Positions 28,423 to 37,992 are shown, numbered from the stretch's first letter. The stretch is 64,000 nt of DNA from Rhizobium rhizoryzae (GCF_011046895.1 NZ_CP049250.1:2702501-2766500), one strand, 5' to 3'. Notes: generated by a model from the letters alone, not told the origin. Numbers and translations: made by a program.

Positions 28423-29496
28423 TTACTTCGGAAGCTTGTCGTCAACGCCTTCGATGTAGAAGTTCATGCCCAGCAGCGTGCCGTCATCAGCCTTTTCGCC
28501 AGCCTTCAGCCAGGCAGAGCCGTCCTGCTTGTTGATCGGGCCGGTGAAGGGATGCAGTTCGCCAGACTTGATCTTGGCTTCCGTCTCTTCCGCCATTGCC
28601 TTCACATCGTCCGGCATGTTGGTGTAGGGCGCCATGGTCAAGATGCCGTCTTTCAGGCCATCCCAGATCTGCTCCGACTTCCAGGTTCCATCCAGAAGAG
28701 CCTTGGTGCGCTTGATGTAGTAGGCGCCCCAGGTGTCGACGATTGCAGTTAGCTGTGTCTTCGGACCGGCAGCGATCATGTCAGACGCCTGACCGAATGC
28801 CATGATGCCGCGTTCGGCAGCAACCTGCATGGGAGCAGTCGTATCCGTGTGCTGCGTCAGAATATCAACGCCCTGATCGATCAGAGCCTTTGCGGCATCG
28901 GCTTCCTTGCCTGGATCGAACCAGGTGTTGGCCCAGACGACCTTCAGCTTGAAGTTCGGGTTGACCGACTTCGCGCCAAGCTCGAAAGCGTTGATGCCCA
29001 TCACCACTTCCGGGATCGGGAAGGAAGCGATGTAGCCTGCGACGCCCTTCTTGGACATCTTGGCAGCGATCTGGCCCTGAATATAACGGCCTTCGTAGAA
29101 GCGCGAGTTATAGGTTGCGAGGTTCGGTGCAGCCTTGAAGCCGGTCGCATGCTCGAACTTTACCTTCGGAAACTTCTCGGCAACCTTCACGGTCGCGTCC
29201 ATGAAGCCGAAAGACGTCGTGAAGATCATCGCACAGCCGGAACGGGCCATACGTTCGATCGCGCGCTCGGCATCCGGACCTTCCGGAACGCTTTCCAGGT
29301 ATGGCGTTTCGATCTTGTCGCCAAAGGACTTCTGCAATTGCTGACGGCCGATGTCATGCGCCTGGGTCCAGCCGCCATCTGTCTTGGTGCCGACATAGAC
29401 GAAGCAGACCTTGGTCTTTTCCTGAGCCTGGGCGCCACTGGACAGACCGCCGAGTGCGGCTGCCGTTGCGGCAAGTGCGATAATGAGCTTCTTCAT
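28423..29496 (-). CDS. BMP family ABC transporter substrate-binding protein
   Basis: Periplasmic binding protein of the BMP/PnrA-like family, which mostly bind nucleosides. The 357-residue precursor has a signal peptide ([20 protein letters not shown]...AQA). Mature hallmarks are [24 protein letters not shown], the [20 protein letters not shown] strand, [20 protein letters not shown] and [20 protein letters not shown]. The start is ATG 29494-29496, with GGGG upstream, rather than the TTG two codons before. It is the last gene of a four-gene operon with the two permeases and the ATPase. The substrate is inferred to be a nucleoside or purine from the family. Confidence 0.92.
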   Translation of the reverse strand: MKKLIIALAATAAALGGLSSGAQAQEKTKVCFVYVGTKTDGGWTQAHDIGRQQLQKSFGDKIETPYLESVPEGPDAERAIERMARSGCAMIFTTSFGFMDATVKVAEKFPKVKFEHATGFKAAPNLATYNSRFYEGRYIQGQIAAKMSKKGVAGYIASFPIPEVVMGINAFELGAKSVNPNFKLKVVWANTWFDPGKEADAAKALIDQGVDILTQHTDTTAPMQVAAERGIMAFGQASDMIAAGPKTQLTAIVDTWGAYYIKRTKALLDGTWKSEQIWDGLKDGILTMAPYTNMPDDVKAMAEETEAKIKSGELHPFTGPINKQDGSAWLKAGEKADDGTLLGMNFYIEGVDDKLPK

Positions 29497-29541
29497 ATTC
29501 AACCCCTGTTTGGCATGAAGCTTCGTTGTACGGTTACCGTT

Positions 29542-30456
29542 TCACCGATCGGGAACGAAAGGTTTCCCAAGCGATGCTGGCGTATTGATGAGCGTCGTGC
29601 GGCGATTATGCGAGATGATGATCAGCACGACAATAGTGACTGCGTAAGGCAGCATGGACAAAAACTGCGACGGCACGCCAATGCCGAACGCCTGTGCATG
29701 CAACTGAAGGATGCCGACAGCGCCGAAAATATAGCCGCCTGCAAAGACGCGCCACGGCCGCCATGAGGCGAAGACCACGAGCGCCAGAGCAATCCAACCG
29801 CGACCGGCGGACATATTCTCCACCCATTGCGGCGTATAGACGAGAGAAAGCTGCGCACCGGCGAGACCCGCGCAGGCGCCACCGAACATGACCGCGAGGT
29901 AGCGTGTGCGAATGACGTTGATGCCAAGCGCATGAGCGGAACCATGGTTATCGCCAATCGCACGCATCTTGAGGCCGGTGCGGCTTTTGAACAGAAACCA
30001 GTTCACACCGATAATGAGAGCGATGCTGAGGTAGAAGGTAATGTCCTGCTTGAACAGCAGCGGCCCGACGAAGGGAATATCCGACAGAACCGGGAACACG
30101 ATTGGCTGCAATTTCACGCCCGGTATCCCCACGAAGGATTCGCCGATCTGGCCAGAGAGCCCAAGACCGAGAATCGTCAGGGCGAGACCTGTAGCGACCT
30201 GATTGGTCACGAGCGTGAGCGTGAGGAAGCCGAAGAGCAGCGAAAACAGAGCACCGCCAAGAATCCCGCACAACACGCCGAGCAGCGGGGAACCTGTGAG
30301 ATAGGATCCGGCAAAGGCGCAGACCGCGCCCATGATCATCATGCCCTCGACGCCGAGATTGAGTACGCCGGCGCGTTCCGTCACGAGTTCGCCGATCGCG
30401 GCAATGACCAGTGGTGTTGCAGCGGTGATGATGGTGAGAAGGATAGCCTCAATCAT
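29542..30456 (-). CDS. BMP-type ABC transporter permease (second subunit)
   Basis: A 304-residue inner-membrane permease of the branched-chain/nucleoside type (BPD_transp_2). Hallmarks are the N-terminal TPLVIAAIGELVTERAGVLN followed by LGVEGMMIMGA, the cytoplasmic loop GLKMRAIGDNHGSAHALGINV with the EAA-like contact to the ATPase, and GGACAGLAGAQLSLVYTPQW. About eight hydrophobic helices are visible. It starts three bases after the stop of the other permease, so the pair is tightly coupled. Confidence 0.92.
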   Translation of the reverse strand: MIEAILLTIITAATPLVIAAIGELVTERAGVLNLGVEGMMIMGAVCAFAGSYLTGSPLLGVLCGILGGALFSLLFGFLTLTLVTNQVATGLALTILGLGLSGQIGESFVGIPGVKLQPIVFPVLSDIPFVGPLLFKQDITFYLSIALIIGVNWFLFKSRTGLKMRAIGDNHGSAHALGINVIRTRYLAVMFGGACAGLAGAQLSLVYTPQWVENMSAGRGWIALALVVFASWRPWRVFAGGYIFGAVGILQLHAQAFGIGVPSQFLSMLPYAVTIVVLIIISHNRRTTLINTPASLGKPFVPDR

Positions 30457-30459
30457 GGA

Positions 30460-31551
30460 TCACGACCTCCCCTCAGCGGCAGCCCGATCCGAGCTAAAAA
30501 TGATGCGGATGCGATACAGAATCAGCGTATCGCAGGACAGGACAAAGAACAGCAGCAGCCCCTGGAAGACGCGTGTTACCTTGTCGGACACGCCGATGGA
30601 TAGCTGTGCCGCCTCACCGCCGAGATAGGTAAGCGCAAGAATGAAGCCGGACACGATGATGCCAAGCGGGTTCAAGCGCCCCAGGAATGCAACGATGATG
30701 GCCGTAAAGCCATAGCCCGGAGAAATGCTTGGCTGGAGGTGATTGATCGATCCGGAGACTTCCGAGATTCCGGCAAGTCCGGCGAAGGCACCGGAGAGCA
30801 TCATCGAGAACCACACCATTCGACGGGACGAAAAGCCCGCAAAGCGCCCTGCCCGTTCGGAGCGTCCCAGCACGGTTACTTCAAAGCCCTTCAGCATGTA
30901 ACGCATCATGAACCAGACGCCGACTGCAGCGATAAGCGCGAAGACGATGGCCCAATGAGCGCGACCACTTTCGAGCAGTTCCGGCAATACGGCTTCCTTG
31001 GCGAAGCTGATTGTCTGCGGAAAGTTGAAGCCTTTCGGATCACGCCACGGACCGCGCACCAGCCAGTCCAGAAACAGCTGGGCGATGTAGACCAGCATGA
31101 GGCTGACCAGGATTTCATTCGTGTTGAAACGCGTCTTGAGAAGAGCGGGAATTGCAGCGAACAATGCGCCGCCGATCGCTCCCATGATCAGCATCAAAGG
31201 CAAAACTAGCGGCGAATGCCACTGCGGCACAAGAACCGGCAGGATGGAACCGACAATTGCACCGATGGTGAACTGGCCTTCCGCGCCGATATTCCAGTTA
31301 TTGGACCGGTAGCAGACCGACAATCCGACGGCGATCAGGATGAGAGGTGCTGCCTTGATGGCCAGTTCATGCAAGGACCAGACTTCCAGCAGCGGCTCGA
31401 TGAAAAACGCATACAGTGCATGACCCGGATTCTTGCCCAGCATCCAGAACATCAGTGCGCCGAACAGAAGCGTAAGAGCCAGCGCCAGCAGTGGAGAGAC
31501 GATCTGGAACAGGGCGGAAGCGCTGGCGCGCTTTTCAAGCTCAATGCGCAT
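30460..31551 (-). CDS. BMP-type ABC transporter permease (first subunit)
   Basis: A 363-residue inner-membrane permease of the same class. It has SLHELAIKAAPLILIAVGLS followed by YRSNNWNIGAEGQFTIGAIVG, the loop LKGFEVTVLGRSERAGRFAGF that contacts the ATPase, and a long C-terminal helix pair. The start is ATG 31549-31551 (MRIELEKRASASALF) behind GGGGAG; it lies inside the last codons of the ATPase gene, overlapping by 11 bp. An earlier TTG-type start would add ten residues and lacks a ribosome site. Confidence 0.92.
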   Translation of the reverse strand: MRIELEKRASASALFQIVSPLLALALTLLFGALMFWMLGKNPGHALYAFFIEPLLEVWSLHELAIKAAPLILIAVGLSVCYRSNNWNIGAEGQFTIGAIVGSILPVLVPQWHSPLVLPLMLIMGAIGGALFAAIPALLKTRFNTNEILVSLMLVYIAQLFLDWLVRGPWRDPKGFNFPQTISFAKEAVLPELLESGRAHWAIVFALIAAVGVWFMMRYMLKGFEVTVLGRSERAGRFAGFSSRRMVWFSMMLSGAFAGLAGISEVSGSINHLQPSISPGYGFTAIIVAFLGRLNPLGIIVSGFILALTYLGGEAAQLSIGVSDKVTRVFQGLLLFFVLSCDTLILYRIRIIFSSDRAAAEGRS

Positions 31552-33115
31552 GGGCAGTCTCCCCGCCATGTGTCGAATCATGGATACCGCCCATGAGGAG
31601 GCCGATCTTTTCCAGAGTCAGCTCGCCCGCAGGGAAAGGCTGCGAAAGCCGACCTTCGGAGATAACCGCAATATTGTTCGCAACTTCAAAGATTTCGTCC
31701 AGATCCTGACTGATGACCACGACGGCAGAACCAGACCGCGCGAGATCGATTAAGGCTTGGCGGATACGGCTTGCCGCACCGGCATCGACGCCCCAGGTGG
31801 GTTGATTGACGATGAGGATCGACGGCTGGCGATCCAGCTCACGACCGATGATGAATTTCTGGAGATTGCCACCAGACAAGGAAGCTGCCGCCGGGTCGTC
31901 GCCGCTTTTGCGCACATCCATCATATCGCAGATGCGCTTTGCAGCGGAACGAATTGTCTCATGCCGGATGACCGAGGCAAAGCCGCCAGCAAGAAATGCC
32001 GTCCGGTCGGACTGGCTTCGCGACAGTAGAAGATTGTCGGACAGGGACATATCCGAAACGGCTGCATGGCCATGGCGTTCTTCAGGAACGAAGCCTGCCC
32101 CAAGCATACGGCGGCCATTGATGCCAAGGCGCCCCACCGGCTTGTCACGCATGCGGATCGTCTCCGCGTCGGCAACCGGATATTCGCCCGAAAGCGCATC
32201 AAACAACTCGCCTTGGCCGTTACCAGCAACGCCGGCAATCGCCAGAACCTCACCTGCGCGAACACGAAGGGAAACATCCTTCAGCGTCACGGCAAACGGC
32301 GTTCGTGCAGGCACATTCAGGCGGCGAACATCGACCAGCGTGGCTCCGAGAGCATTTGCATCGGCGCGATGAACAGCGGCAACCTCCGACCCCACCATCA
32401 TGCGGGCGAGCGATGCCGGCGTTTCCTGACGCGGATCGCAGGCACCCGTAACCTTGCCATGGCGCAGAACGGTTGCGCGATCGCAGATGCGCTGAACCTC
32501 CTCAAGGCGGTGGCTGATGTAGAGTACGGACCGTCCTTCAGCCTTCAACTTGAAGAGTGTCTCGAAAAGCTTGTCCGCCTCCTGCGGCGTCAGGACCGAG
32601 GTTGGCTCATCCAGAATGATAAGCTTGGGATTTTGCAGAAGCGCGCGAACGATCTCGATACGCTGGCGCTCGCCAACGGAAAGATCGGCGACATGCGAGC
32701 TCGGATCCAGCGGCAGGCCGTAGGCGCGGGAAAGCGCCGCAGCTTCTTCCGCAATTTTGGCAAGGGGAATCTTTGGATCGAGCGATAGCGCAATATTCTC
32801 GGCAACCGTCAGTGCTTCAAACAGCGAAAAATGCTGGAACACCATGCCGATACCAAGCGAACGCGCATGGCCGGGTGATGTGACTGTTTGTGGCTTGCCG
32901 GTCCAGACGATCTCGCCTGCGCTTGGCTGCAAAACGCCGAAGAGCATTTTGACGAGCGTGGATTTGCCCGCGCCGTTCTCACCAAGAAGCGCATGAATTT
33001 CGCCGGGCGCTATCGTCAGATCAATGCCGTTGTTTGCGGCGAAGCTGCCGAAATATTTCGTCAAGCCTCGAACCTGAAGAAGCGGCACCGCTTCCTTGTC
33101 GATTGTTTCAGTCAC
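31541..33115 (-). CDS. BMP-type ABC transporter ATP-binding protein
   Basis: A 524-residue double ATPase of the sugar/nucleoside class, energising the two permeases. The first module has Walker A GENGAGKST near residue 46, LSVGERQRIEIVRAL and Walker B LIILDEPTS. The second module has a degenerate P-loop GVAGNGQGE, the LSGGNLQKFIIGREL signature and Walker B ILIVNQPTWG. One active and one degenerate site is normal for this class. The start is GTG at 33113-33115 with GAGGGG six bases before. It is the first gene of the operon (ATPase, two permeases, binding protein). Confidence 0.94.
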   Translation of the reverse strand: MTETIDKEAVPLLQVRGLTKYFGSFAANNGIDLTIAPGEIHALLGENGAGKSTLVKMLFGVLQPSAGEIVWTGKPQTVTSPGHARSLGIGMVFQHFSLFEALTVAENIALSLDPKIPLAKIAEEAAALSRAYGLPLDPSSHVADLSVGERQRIEIVRALLQNPKLIILDEPTSVLTPQEADKLFETLFKLKAEGRSVLYISHRLEEVQRICDRATVLRHGKVTGACDPRQETPASLARMMVGSEVAAVHRADANALGATLVDVRRLNVPARTPFAVTLKDVSLRVRAGEVLAIAGVAGNGQGELFDALSGEYPVADAETIRMRDKPVGRLGINGRRMLGAGFVPEERHGHAAVSDMSLSDNLLLSRSQSDRTAFLAGGFASVIRHETIRSAAKRICDMMDVRKSGDDPAAASLSGGNLQKFIIGRELDRQPSILIVNQPTWGVDAGAASRIRQALIDLARSGSAVVVISQDLDEIFEVANNIAVISEGRLSQPFPAGELTLEKIGLLMGGIHDSTHGGETAHAH

Positions 33116-33266
33116 TCGTATCCCCTCACACGTTCAGCCATGCCGCCTTCTTCCGAGGCGATTATCACAGCGACGTGCCGCAAGTTTTCCAGCGATGCTG
33201 GACGGCCCTCAATTGATACAAGTTTTGTTGCTGCGCACAACAGAAAAGACGTGCTTAAGCGAACAC

Positions 33267-34001
33267 TTAACTGCTTTTCCCGAGGCTGGGGAAAAGCTGC
33301 AGGATGCCGCCAATGCAGAAGAGATAGATCCCGGTCAGCACCACGCTCCAGACAAGCCATGGGGGCGACTCGAATTGCAGAAGCAGCGAATAGCCGCTCA
33401 GCGCGCACCAGAGCAGAAAAATCCCGAGGTTTAGCGGCCTCAGTCTCTTCACGCGCACGGGATGCAGGAAGTTGATTGGAAGGAAGGTCAGGATCACGGC
33501 CGCCATGACGACCAGAAGAGCCGCAGTCTCCGACGGCTTAATGACGAAGAGCGTGAGGATGACCATGTTCCAGACCACCGGGAATCCGGAGAAGAAATAC
33601 TCATCCGTCTTCATGCCCATGTCGGCGTAATAAATGGCGCTCGATACGACAATCATTCCTGCGGCGACGAAGGACCAGGTTTCGCCGATCATACCACTTT
33701 GATACAGCGCAAATGCAGGCAGAAGCACATAGGTCACGTAATCGATGATGTTGTCGAGCGTGTCACCGGACCAGTTTGGCAGGACTTCTTTCACGCGGAC
33801 CTTCCGGGCAATGGGGCCGTCGATCCCGTCAATCAGAAGGGCAAGGCCCAGCCACCACCACATATCAACAAACCGATGCTCTGCGGCAGCGACAACGCCG
33901 AGGAACGCCAGAAATGAGCCGGAGGCCGTCAACACATGCACGGAGAAGGCACGGATCTCGGCATAGGGCACTTTGCGGTAGTTGAAAATTCGCCTGATCA
34001 C
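33267..34001 (-). CDS. pcs: Phosphatidylcholine synthase
   Basis: Condenses CDP-diacylglycerol with choline to phosphatidylcholine, a membrane lipid typical of rhizobia and brucellae. The 244-residue membrane protein carries the CDP-alcohol phosphotransferase motif D-G-x2-A-R...G-x3-D-x3-D in DGPIARKVRV and SGDTLDNIID. Stretches such as ADMGMKTDEYFFSGFPVVWN and TFLPINFLHPVRVKRLRPLN are close to the characterised rhizobial enzyme, as I recall it. The start is GTG at 33999-34001 behind GGAG, giving an N-terminus (IRRIFNYRKVPYAEIRAFS) that fits the family; a longer frame adds 21 residues. Monocistronic. Confidence 0.95.
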   Translation of the reverse strand: MIRRIFNYRKVPYAEIRAFSVHVLTASGSFLAFLGVVAAAEHRFVDMWWWLGLALLIDGIDGPIARKVRVKEVLPNWSGDTLDNIIDYVTYVLLPAFALYQSGMIGETWSFVAAGMIVVSSAIYYADMGMKTDEYFFSGFPVVWNMVILTLFVIKPSETAALLVVMAAVILTFLPINFLHPVRVKRLRPLNLGIFLLWCALSGYSLLLQFESPPWLVWSVVLTGIYLFCIGGILQLFPSLGKSS

Positions 34002-34144
34002 GCCCCACTCCGACCAACATATTTCGCGATTTGACGATATGCGGCCAATCGGCGCGCTTTGCAACCTTATCCCGGGCAGCCCATGGATAAGTTTGCGGAG
34101 TTTGCTTAAATAGCACGCAGGTCAAAACGAAAAGAAGACGTGAC

Positions 34145-35359
34145 ATGCAGGACTTCGAGATCGCAGTTGTAGGTGAAGGTCTGGCTGGTTCTATAGCGGC
34201 ATTGGCGCTTGCCCGCGCCGGACGCAAAGTGGCGCTGATCGCGCCTGTCTTTGAACGACAGGATCATCGAACGACTGCGCTGATGGATCAGTCCATTCGC
34301 TTCATCGACGGTCTAGGCATTTGGGAGACACTTCAGGACAGCGCTGCGGCTCTCAGCACGATGCAGATCCTGGACGGCACCAAGCGGCTACTGCGTGCGC
34401 CGCCGGCCCAGTTCCGGGCGGCTGATGTAGGTCTCTACGCCTTTGGCTACAATATCCCTAATCAGGACCTTATGACGGTACTGAGATCTGCTATCGCTTC
34501 TGAGCCCAATCTGCAACGCATCGACGCGAGCCTCGACACCCTGAGTATTGGAAACGACTCGGTCGCGCTTTCACTGAATAATGGGAGCAATCTCTCCGCC
34601 GAGTTCGTCGTGGCAGCAGACGGTCGGGGATCGCGCGTACGCGAACTCGCCGGGATTTCGACCCGACGGTGGGCCTATCCCCAGACGGCAGTCGTGCTCA
34701 ACTTCTCCCACGAACAGCCTCACAACAATGTTTCCACGGAGTTTCATACCGAGACCGGGCCATTCACACAGGTTCCTCTGCCAGGCAAGCGTTCCAGCCT
34801 CGTCTGGGTCGTCAAGCCGCAAGAGGCGGAGAGACTTCTTGCGTTGCCGCTGGCAGAACTCTCTCTGGCTGTCGAGACGCGCATGCAATCCATGCTTGGA
34901 CAGGTTTCCGTTGAAGGAGCGCCAGAAGCCTGGCCGCTTTCCAGCCTCATGGCGGAACGTTTTGGTAAAGGCCGTGTCGCACTCATTGGCGAAGCCGCAC
35001 ATGCATTTCCCCCGATTGGCGCGCAGGGCCTCAACCTTTCACTGCGCGATGTCATGGAACTGGTGAAGCTTCTGAGTTCTCCGACGAAGGCTGCGATTAC
35101 CGCTGATGCCGGGGATCGTTTCAACCGCCAGCGCCGCGCCGATGTCATGACACGCACGTTCGGCGTCGATCTCCTGAACCGCTCCCTGCTGTCGGATTTC
35201 CTGCCAATGCAGGTGGCCCGTGCCGCTGGTCTGCATCTTTTGACGGCTTCCGGTCCCCTGCGCAATATTCTGATGCGCGAAGGAATTGAGCCCGGGCGGA
35301 GCTTCAAGGATCTGGCTGAGAGTTTAAGGCGTCCATTCAACCGTCAAAAAGCCGGATGA
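34145..35359 (+). CDS. UbiH/UbiF-family FAD-dependent hydroxylase
   Basis: A 404-residue flavin monooxygenase of the ubiquinone hydroxylase family (UbiH, UbiF, UbiL, UbiM). It has the N-terminal FAD dinucleotide motif GEGLAGSIAALALARAG (residues 10-26), the middle VVAADGRGSRVRELAG and the C-terminal FAD motif ALIGEAAHAFPPIGAQGLN. The second motif has GE where GD is usual. It likely hydroxylates the ubiquinone ring, but which position cannot be told. Divergent from pcs. Its last 36 bp overlap the end of the convergent AEC carrier gene. Confidence 0.88.
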   Translation: MQDFEIAVVGEGLAGSIAALALARAGRKVALIAPVFERQDHRTTALMDQSIRFIDGLGIWETLQDSAAALSTMQILDGTKRLLRAPPAQFRAADVGLYAFGYNIPNQDLMTVLRSAIASEPNLQRIDASLDTLSIGNDSVALSLNNGSNLSAEFVVAADGRGSRVRELAGISTRRWAYPQTAVVLNFSHEQPHNNVSTEFHTETGPFTQVPLPGKRSSLVWVVKPQEAERLLALPLAELSLAVETRMQSMLGQVSVEGAPEAWPLSSLMAERFGKGRVALIGEAAHAFPPIGAQGLNLSLRDVMELVKLLSSPTKAAITADAGDRFNRQRRADVMTRTFGVDLLNRSLLSDFLPMQVARAAGLHLLTASGPLRNILMREGIEPGRSFKDLAESLRRPFNRQKAG

Positions 35360-36295
35360 AATAAGGTAGAGCACGACCGGCAAAGTCAGGACCGACAATA
35401 GCGTCGTGATCAGGACTGTTGCCGACGCCCTTTCCTGCCAGACATTGTAGTGCTGACTGATGACAAAGACGTTCGTGGCTGTCGGCAGCGCGGCGAGCAG
35501 CACGGCAGCATAGATCCAGTTTCGGTCGAACCCGCCGATCCAGGATAGCGACAGATACATGACTGTCGGCAAAACAAGCAGCTTTACTGCGGTGATATAG
35601 CCGATCTCCACCGGAATGCGCTTCAGCGGGCGCAACGCCAACGTCACTCCCATGGCAAACAGTGCGCATGGTGCGGCAGCTTGCGCGAGATAATCAATGA
35701 GCTGCTGAAGAGGTGCCGCAATGGGTATTTGAAAGGCGGCGAAAACAAAGCCGCAGGCGGTTGACACAATGAATGGATGCATTGAGACGCGTTTCGCCAC
35801 ATCAAGCGCGACCGCGAGCGGTGGACGCGCGTCCCCCTTCGCAATTGCCATCAAGGCCGGTGCCACCACAAAATGGACCGCGTTTTCGAAGCAGACAATG
35901 AGCGCTACTGGAACGGCGGCAGCATCCCCCAGGACGAGCAAAGCCAGGCCGGGCCCCATATAGCCGATGTTTCCATAGGCGGCACCGAAGGCCTGGATCA
36001 CGCCTTCTGCCAATGTCGCCCGCCGCCAAACGGTGGCGATCAACAGCATCAGGAGAAAGACAGTGTAGACCGTCGTCAACTGCGTGAAAATGAAGTCGAC
36101 CCGCGTCAGATCCGCCATCGGCGTTCGCGAGACCAGCTTGAAGAACAAGGCAGGAAGCGCCGCATAGACGATGAAAATGTTCATCCAGCCCAGAGCATCG
36201 GCGTTCAGCCTACTCAGGCGCGCCGCCACAAAGCCGATTGCAATCAAGCCGAAGAACGGAATCAACAATGCGAGCGTGGCAGCCAATCGACTCAT
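35324..36295 (-). CDS. AEC family transporter
   Basis: A 323-residue inner-membrane carrier of the auxin efflux carrier family, with about ten helices. The N-terminus (LALLIPFFGLIAIGFVAARL) and NIGYMGPGLALLVLGDAAAVP in the middle are typical, as are GVTLALRPLKRIP and the LLAALPTATNVFVISQHYNV motif near the C-terminus. Bacterial members carry malonate, malate and similar acids; the substrate here is open. The ATG is at 36293-36295. The 3' end overlaps the convergent hydroxylase gene by 36 bp. Confidence 0.87.
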   Translation of the reverse strand: MSRLAATLALLIPFFGLIAIGFVAARLSRLNADALGWMNIFIVYAALPALFFKLVSRTPMADLTRVDFIFTQLTTVYTVFLLMLLIATVWRRATLAEGVIQAFGAAYGNIGYMGPGLALLVLGDAAAVPVALIVCFENAVHFVVAPALMAIAKGDARPPLAVALDVAKRVSMHPFIVSTACGFVFAAFQIPIAAPLQQLIDYLAQAAAPCALFAMGVTLALRPLKRIPVEIGYITAVKLLVLPTVMYLSLSWIGGFDRNWIYAAVLLAALPTATNVFVISQHYNVWQERASATVLITTLLSVLTLPVVLYLISSGFLTVEWTP

Positions 36296-36326
36296 TCCCG
36301 GCAGAACATGAGTATGCGTGACCGGT

Positions 36327-37073
36327 CTATCCGATCTTCATGAGGATTGGGAAGCTTTGCTGAAACCAAATTGCAATATCGCTAATGAAGCCGAGCATAA
36401 ATGCCACGCCAGTCACAACCAGCAGAGCGCCCATAACTTTTTCGACCATTCCCAGATGACGGCGGAAGCGCGCGAGAAAACGCATGAACGCGCCGGAAAA
36501 TGCAGCTGCAATCCAGAACGGCACCGCCAGACCAAGGGAATAAACGGCAAGCAGAAGGGCTCCGTCTGACACGGTTTCGCGAGAGGCCGCAACACCAAGG
36601 ATCGCGCCCAACACGGGACCGATGCAGGGTGTCCAGCCAAACGCGAATGCCAGGCCCATGATGTACGCACCCGAAAGCGTGGCCGGCTGCCCGCCTGACT
36701 GGAAACGCGCCTCGCGCGCAAGCAGGCCGATTCGAAACACGCCTAGAAAGTTAAGGCCCATTACGATGATGATCAGGCCACCAATCTTGGACAAAAGATC
36801 CAGGTGTTGTCTCAACACCATGCCAATAGATGAAGCGCCCGCCCCTAGAGCTACGAACACGCTGCCGAAACCCAGAGTGAAGAACAGCGCGGTAATGAGA
36901 ACAGAACGGCGCGCTTCAACCGCCTGGGTCTGGGTGCCATTGCGGAACTGCTCAACGGAAATCCCTGCCATATAGCAAAGATAGGGCGGAACGAGCGGAA
37001 GCACGCAGGGCGACAGAAACGACAGCGCCCCGGCGAGCAAGGCGCTGAACAATGAGATCTCGGCAATCGACAC
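36327..37073 (-). CDS. ccdA: Cytochrome c biogenesis protein CcdA
   Basis: Carries reducing power across the inner membrane to keep apocytochrome c and other periplasmic cysteines reduced. The 248-residue protein has six helices and the two essential cysteine sites: LSPCVLPLVPPYLCYMAG in the first helix and GWTPCIGPVLGAIL in the fourth. The start is GTG at 37071-37073 with AGGAG six bases before. It is the short CcdA form, without DsbD periplasmic domains. Upstream and divergent is a 26-codon membrane peptide gene. Confidence 0.94.
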   Translation of the reverse strand: MSIAEISLFSALLAGALSFLSPCVLPLVPPYLCYMAGISVEQFRNGTQTQAVEARRSVLITALFFTLGFGSVFVALGAGASSIGMVLRQHLDLLSKIGGLIIIVMGLNFLGVFRIGLLAREARFQSGGQPATLSGAYIMGLAFAFGWTPCIGPVLGAILGVAASRETVSDGALLLAVYSLGLAVPFWIAAAFSGAFMRFLARFRRHLGMVEKVMGALLVVTGVAFMLGFISDIAIWFQQSFPILMKIG

Positions 37074-37298
37074 TGGCTTCTCCTGAATCGTCCCTGCCCG
37101 ACGTAGAGCCGCTTCATAGGGCTGCCCGTGGCCATACGCCTGAGATCCGAAAAATTCCAGTCACCTTCTGGTTCACAGCCGGACCTTCGCGCCGAGGATA
37201 AAACTTCGCGACCGCAAATACCCACAAAATCTAGGTTTCTGAACCAATCGATCATCCAAGGGTTGTCAAAGCAGCGGCATTGTGTTGCTGTGACACAT

Positions 37299-37326
37299 CG
37301 CCGCGTTGAGGAGCGCGGCGTTTTTT
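37299..37326 (+). terminator. Intrinsic terminator just before the 26-codon ORF
   Basis: CGCCGCG (37299-37305), loop TTGAGGAG, CGCGGCG (37314-37320), then TTTTTT. It lies only 24 bp before the ATG at 37351, so transcription of that ORF must pass through it. Either it ends a small upstream RNA or it is an attenuator. Confidence 0.8.
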
Positions 37327-37350
37327 CGATCATTCTTGGAGGAGAATAGT

Positions 37351-37431
37351 ATGATCATTTCCGGCTTGGTTCTGGCCGCGGCCCTGGGTGCTGGCAGCAT
37401 TGCCTATTTTCGCTGGCGCGACGGAATTTAA
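37351..37431 (+). CDS. 26-residue membrane peptide, unknown
   Basis: A short reading frame, MIISGLVLAAALGAGSIAYF followed by RWRDGI and TAA. It has a very strong ribosome site (GGAGGAGA, six bases before the ATG). The product would be one transmembrane helix with a charged C-terminal end. This layout fits small membrane peptides such as subunits of larger complexes or type I toxins; the sequence does not resemble a named one. It lies right behind an intrinsic terminator and between ccdA and a small secreted protein gene. I am fairly sure it is translated because of the ribosome site, but not of its role. Confidence 0.6.
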   Translation: MIISGLVLAAALGAGSIAYFRWRDGI

Positions 37432-37668
37432 TAACTTTTCCAACTCTGCTTGATTTACATCAAACAGCAATACGATTTTGACGGCTCTTGGGCCGTCAAA
37501 AGCAAGTCTCGTGGAGCTTCAGGTCTCAGCCAAAAGACACGCGTCGCACGAAGCCACTCATTCGTCGGCATCCCGGATGCCCGACACCTGACACCAAAAC
37601 CGAGACATTATCCGGAACTGAAAGATCTATGCGGCGTTAGGCTGGCATCAGAACCGGAGACGAAACCC

Positions 37669-37923
37669 ATGAATAAACTGATCCTCGCCGCGGCACTTAC
37701 ACTCTCTTCCGTTATCGCTATGCCCGCTGCTTCCTATGCCGATAGCGTGACGATCCGGACATATGACGGCCCCGGTATGCACCGCGGTTGGGACCGCGCT
37801 CACCGAGGTCCACATGCCCGAATGGTTCGTGAAGAGCGTAGATCACACGACTGCATGACCAAGAAGGTGACGACCATGCGCCACGGCGAACGCGTGACCA
37901 AGGTCACCAAAGTCTGCCGCTAA
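37669..37923 (+). CDS. Small secreted basic protein, unknown
   Basis: An 84-residue exported protein. A clear signal peptide (MNKLILAAALTLSSVIAMPA, cleavage near SYA) precedes a mature part rich in Arg and His (GMHRGWDRAHRGPHARM, then REERRSHDC). It ends in a segment MTKKVTTMRHGERVTKVTKVC with two cysteines that could pair. Many Rhizobiales encode similar short His/Arg-rich periplasmic proteins ending in such a Cys...Cys segment, without known function. The ATG at 37669 follows GGAG; the frame is open further upstream but without a ribosome site. A terminator follows. The 237-bp gap before it (37432-37668) shows no other gene. Confidence 0.75.
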   Translation: MNKLILAAALTLSSVIAMPAASYADSVTIRTYDGPGMHRGWDRAHRGPHARMVREERRSHDCMTKKVTTMRHGERVTKVTKVCR

Positions 37924-37992
37924 ACGAGGAAGCTTGATAACGGAGGAACCGGAAAAAATCCCCGTTTATCGCTGCAATGTTCAACAAAAATG

